DNA of 64,000 bases from Pseudomonas shahriarae. Its GTDB lineage: Bacteria; Pseudomonadota; Gammaproteobacteria; Pseudomonadales; Pseudomonadaceae. The stretch spans positions 62,001 through 126,000 of the forward strand of contig NZ_CP077085.1 in NCBI RefSeq assembly GCF_014268455.2, in the 5' to 3' direction. Both the position numbers and the translations under genes were made by a program. Every line of letters begins with the position of its first letter. The first letter of the stretch is position 1. Shown here piece after piece: positions 62,980 through 64,000 of the stretch. The notes under the pieces were generated by a model. That model was not told the DNA's origin. It saw nothing but the letters and a program-made list of their open reading frames with translations, and did no database searches.

Positions 62980-64000
62980 ATGCCTTCCCTGAATATTGCT
63001 ATCGCCGGTGCCGGTATCGGCGGCCTGACCGCCGCCATCGCCCTGCACCGCGCCGGTCACCAGGTCACCGTGTTTGAACAGTCCAAGGCCTTTTTGCGGG
63101 TCGGCGCCGACATCAACCTCACCCCCAACGCGGTACGTGCGCTGGATGGCCTGGGGATTGGCGCCGCCGTGCGCATCCCGGCCGCCCGGCCGACCCATCG
63201 CATCAGCCGGATGTGGGACAGCGGCGAAGAGACTTCACGCCTGGAAATGTCCGACGCCGCCGAGCAAAAGTACGGCGCCCCGCAACTGACCATCCACCGC
63301 GCCGACCTGCTGGCTGCCCTGGCCGAAGTGTTCCCGTTGGAGCAGGTGCAATTCGCCAAGCGCGCCGAGCGGGTTGAGCACACTGACGACGGCATCTGCC
63401 TGCACTTCAAGGACGGCAGCCAGCACCGCTGCGATGTGCTGATCGGCGCCGACGGCATCCACTCGGTGGTGCGCAACGCGCTGTTTGGCGAAGAGCACCC
63501 GCGCTTTACCGGGGTGGTGGCGTACCGCGCGGTGGTGCCGGCCGAGTTGGTGGCCCATGTGCCGAATATCCAGGCCTTTACCAAGTGGTGGGGCCCCAAC
63601 CCGCAGAGCCAGATCGTTACGTTCCCGCTCAACCAGGGCAAAGATATTTTTATCTTCGCCACCACCGCCCAGGACAGCTGGCACGAAGAGTCGTGGACCA
63701 GCGCTGGCGATGCCGACGAGCTGCGCAGCCACTATCAGGCGTTCCACCCCGACGCCCGTGCCCTGCTGGATGCGTGCAGCGATGTGCTCAAGACCGCGCT
63801 GTATGAGCGCGACCCGCTGCCGTTCTGGTCCAAGGGCCCGATCACCCTGCTGGGCGATGCCTGCCACCCGATGATGCCGTTCATGGCCCAGGGTGCCGGC
63901 CAGGCCATCGAGGATGCGGTGGTGCTCGCCCGTTACCTGCAAGACCTCGACAGCCCGTCCCAGGTCGCCGCGGCCTTGCAGGGCTATCAGCAGGCGCGCC
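62980..64000 (+). CDS. FAD-dependent aromatic monooxygenase, 3'-truncated
   Basis: The frame from ATG 62980 is open to the window end: 340 codons of an expected ~380-400. FAD motif IAGAGIGGLTAAIAL (about 6-20), DG motif GADGIHSVVR (about 155) and GDACHPMMPFMAQGAGQAIED (about 290) identify a class A flavoprotein monooxygenase (salicylate 1-/6-hydroxynicotinate 3-monooxygenase type). A GCAGGAG site precedes it. Probably hydroxylates the ring before the VOC enzyme cleaves it. Confidence 0.93.
   Translation, partial: MPSLNIAIAGAGIGGLTAAIALHRAGHQVTVFEQSKAFLRVGADINLTPNAVRALDGLGIGAAVRIPAARPTHRISRMWDSGEETSRLEMSDAAEQKYGAPQLTIHRADLLAALAEVFPLEQVQFAKRAERVEHTDDGICLHFKDGSQHRCDVLIGADGIHSVVRNALFGEEHPRFTGVVAYRAVVPAELVAHVPNIQAFTKWWGPNPQSQIVTFPLNQGKDIFIFATTAQDSWHEESWTSAGDADELRSHYQAFHPDARALLDACSDVLKTALYERDPLPFWSKGPITLLGDACHPMMPFMAQGAGQAIEDAVVLARYLQDLDSPSQVAAALQGYQQAR

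Overview
The window is a chromosomal segment of a Pseudomonas, most likely of the P. fluorescens group. Evidence: high-GC core genes; Hcp and type VI secretion (T6SS) genes in the P. aeruginosa H1 order; the order hupA / rubredoxin reductase / rubredoxin / ubiC-ubiA / phoBR / pst-phoU / purEK / aspA that I remember from Pseudomonas chromosomes; and many short inverted repeats of the 'tgtgggagcgggcttgctcgcgaa' kind typical of P. fluorescens-group genomes. Species assignment is inference.

Region 1 (1-11.5 kb) is the structural half of a T6SS: tssC (cut by the window start), hcp, an inserted Tae4 amidase effector with a probable lipoprotein immunity partner, tssE, tssF, tssG, clpV (tssH), vgrG and an Eag (DUF1795) chaperone gene. 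The rest of the apparatus (tssA, B, J, K, L, M) is not here and presumably lies to the left.

Region 2 (11.5-23.8 kb) is a polymorphic-toxin island. Two full-length prePAAR/PAAR-Rhs effectors (1459 and 1457 aa) are nearly identical over their first kilobase and again over an internal block of about 270 bp, but carry unrelated C-terminal toxins, each followed by its own small AT-rich candidate immunity gene. Between and behind them lies a graveyard of orphan modules: a 94-codon frame with a 336-aa partner, a decayed paralogue of that 336-aa gene, a barstar-like gene that appears frameshifted, an unknown small gene and an immunity-like gene broken by at least two frameshifts.

Region 3 (23.8-40.7 kb) is core chromosome: HU, the rubredoxin/rubredoxin reductase pair (rubredoxin is only 55 aa), the first two steps of ubiquinone synthesis (ubiC, ubiA), a secreted DUF/COG4315 protein, the phosphate regulon (phoB, phoR, and on the other strand pstS, pstC, pstA, pstB, phoU, with recognisable Pho boxes), a CorC/CNNM-type membrane protein, an M23 peptidase and a response regulator with a degenerate PilZ-like tail.

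Region 4 (40.8-51 kb) starts with a probable toxin-antitoxin-like pair (HTH plus ImmA/IrrE peptidase, then PIN domain) behind a perfect operator-like inverted repeat. It continues with an MHS-type transporter, a hotdog thioesterase, a hexose-6-phosphate mutarotase, a DUF3299 protein, a small membrane protein, purK/purE, a HypT-like LysR regulator and aspA.

Region 5 (51.2 kb to the end) is one tightly packed operon of at least 13 genes. It encodes an ABC uptake system of the SsuABC/NMT1 type, an SDR, a cupin, an alpha/beta hydrolase, an IclR regulator, a second SDR with altered active site, a ThDP-dependent decarboxylase-like enzyme, an L-aspartate dehydrogenase-like enzyme, an aldehyde dehydrogenase, a two-domain VOC (extradiol-type) dioxygenase and an FAD monooxygenase that runs off the window. 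Two related palindromes upstream are good candidates for the IclR operator. The gene order resembles what I remember of P. aeruginosa PA3501-PA3514; the substrate is, to my knowledge, not established, so this is the best candidate here for an undescribed catabolic pathway.
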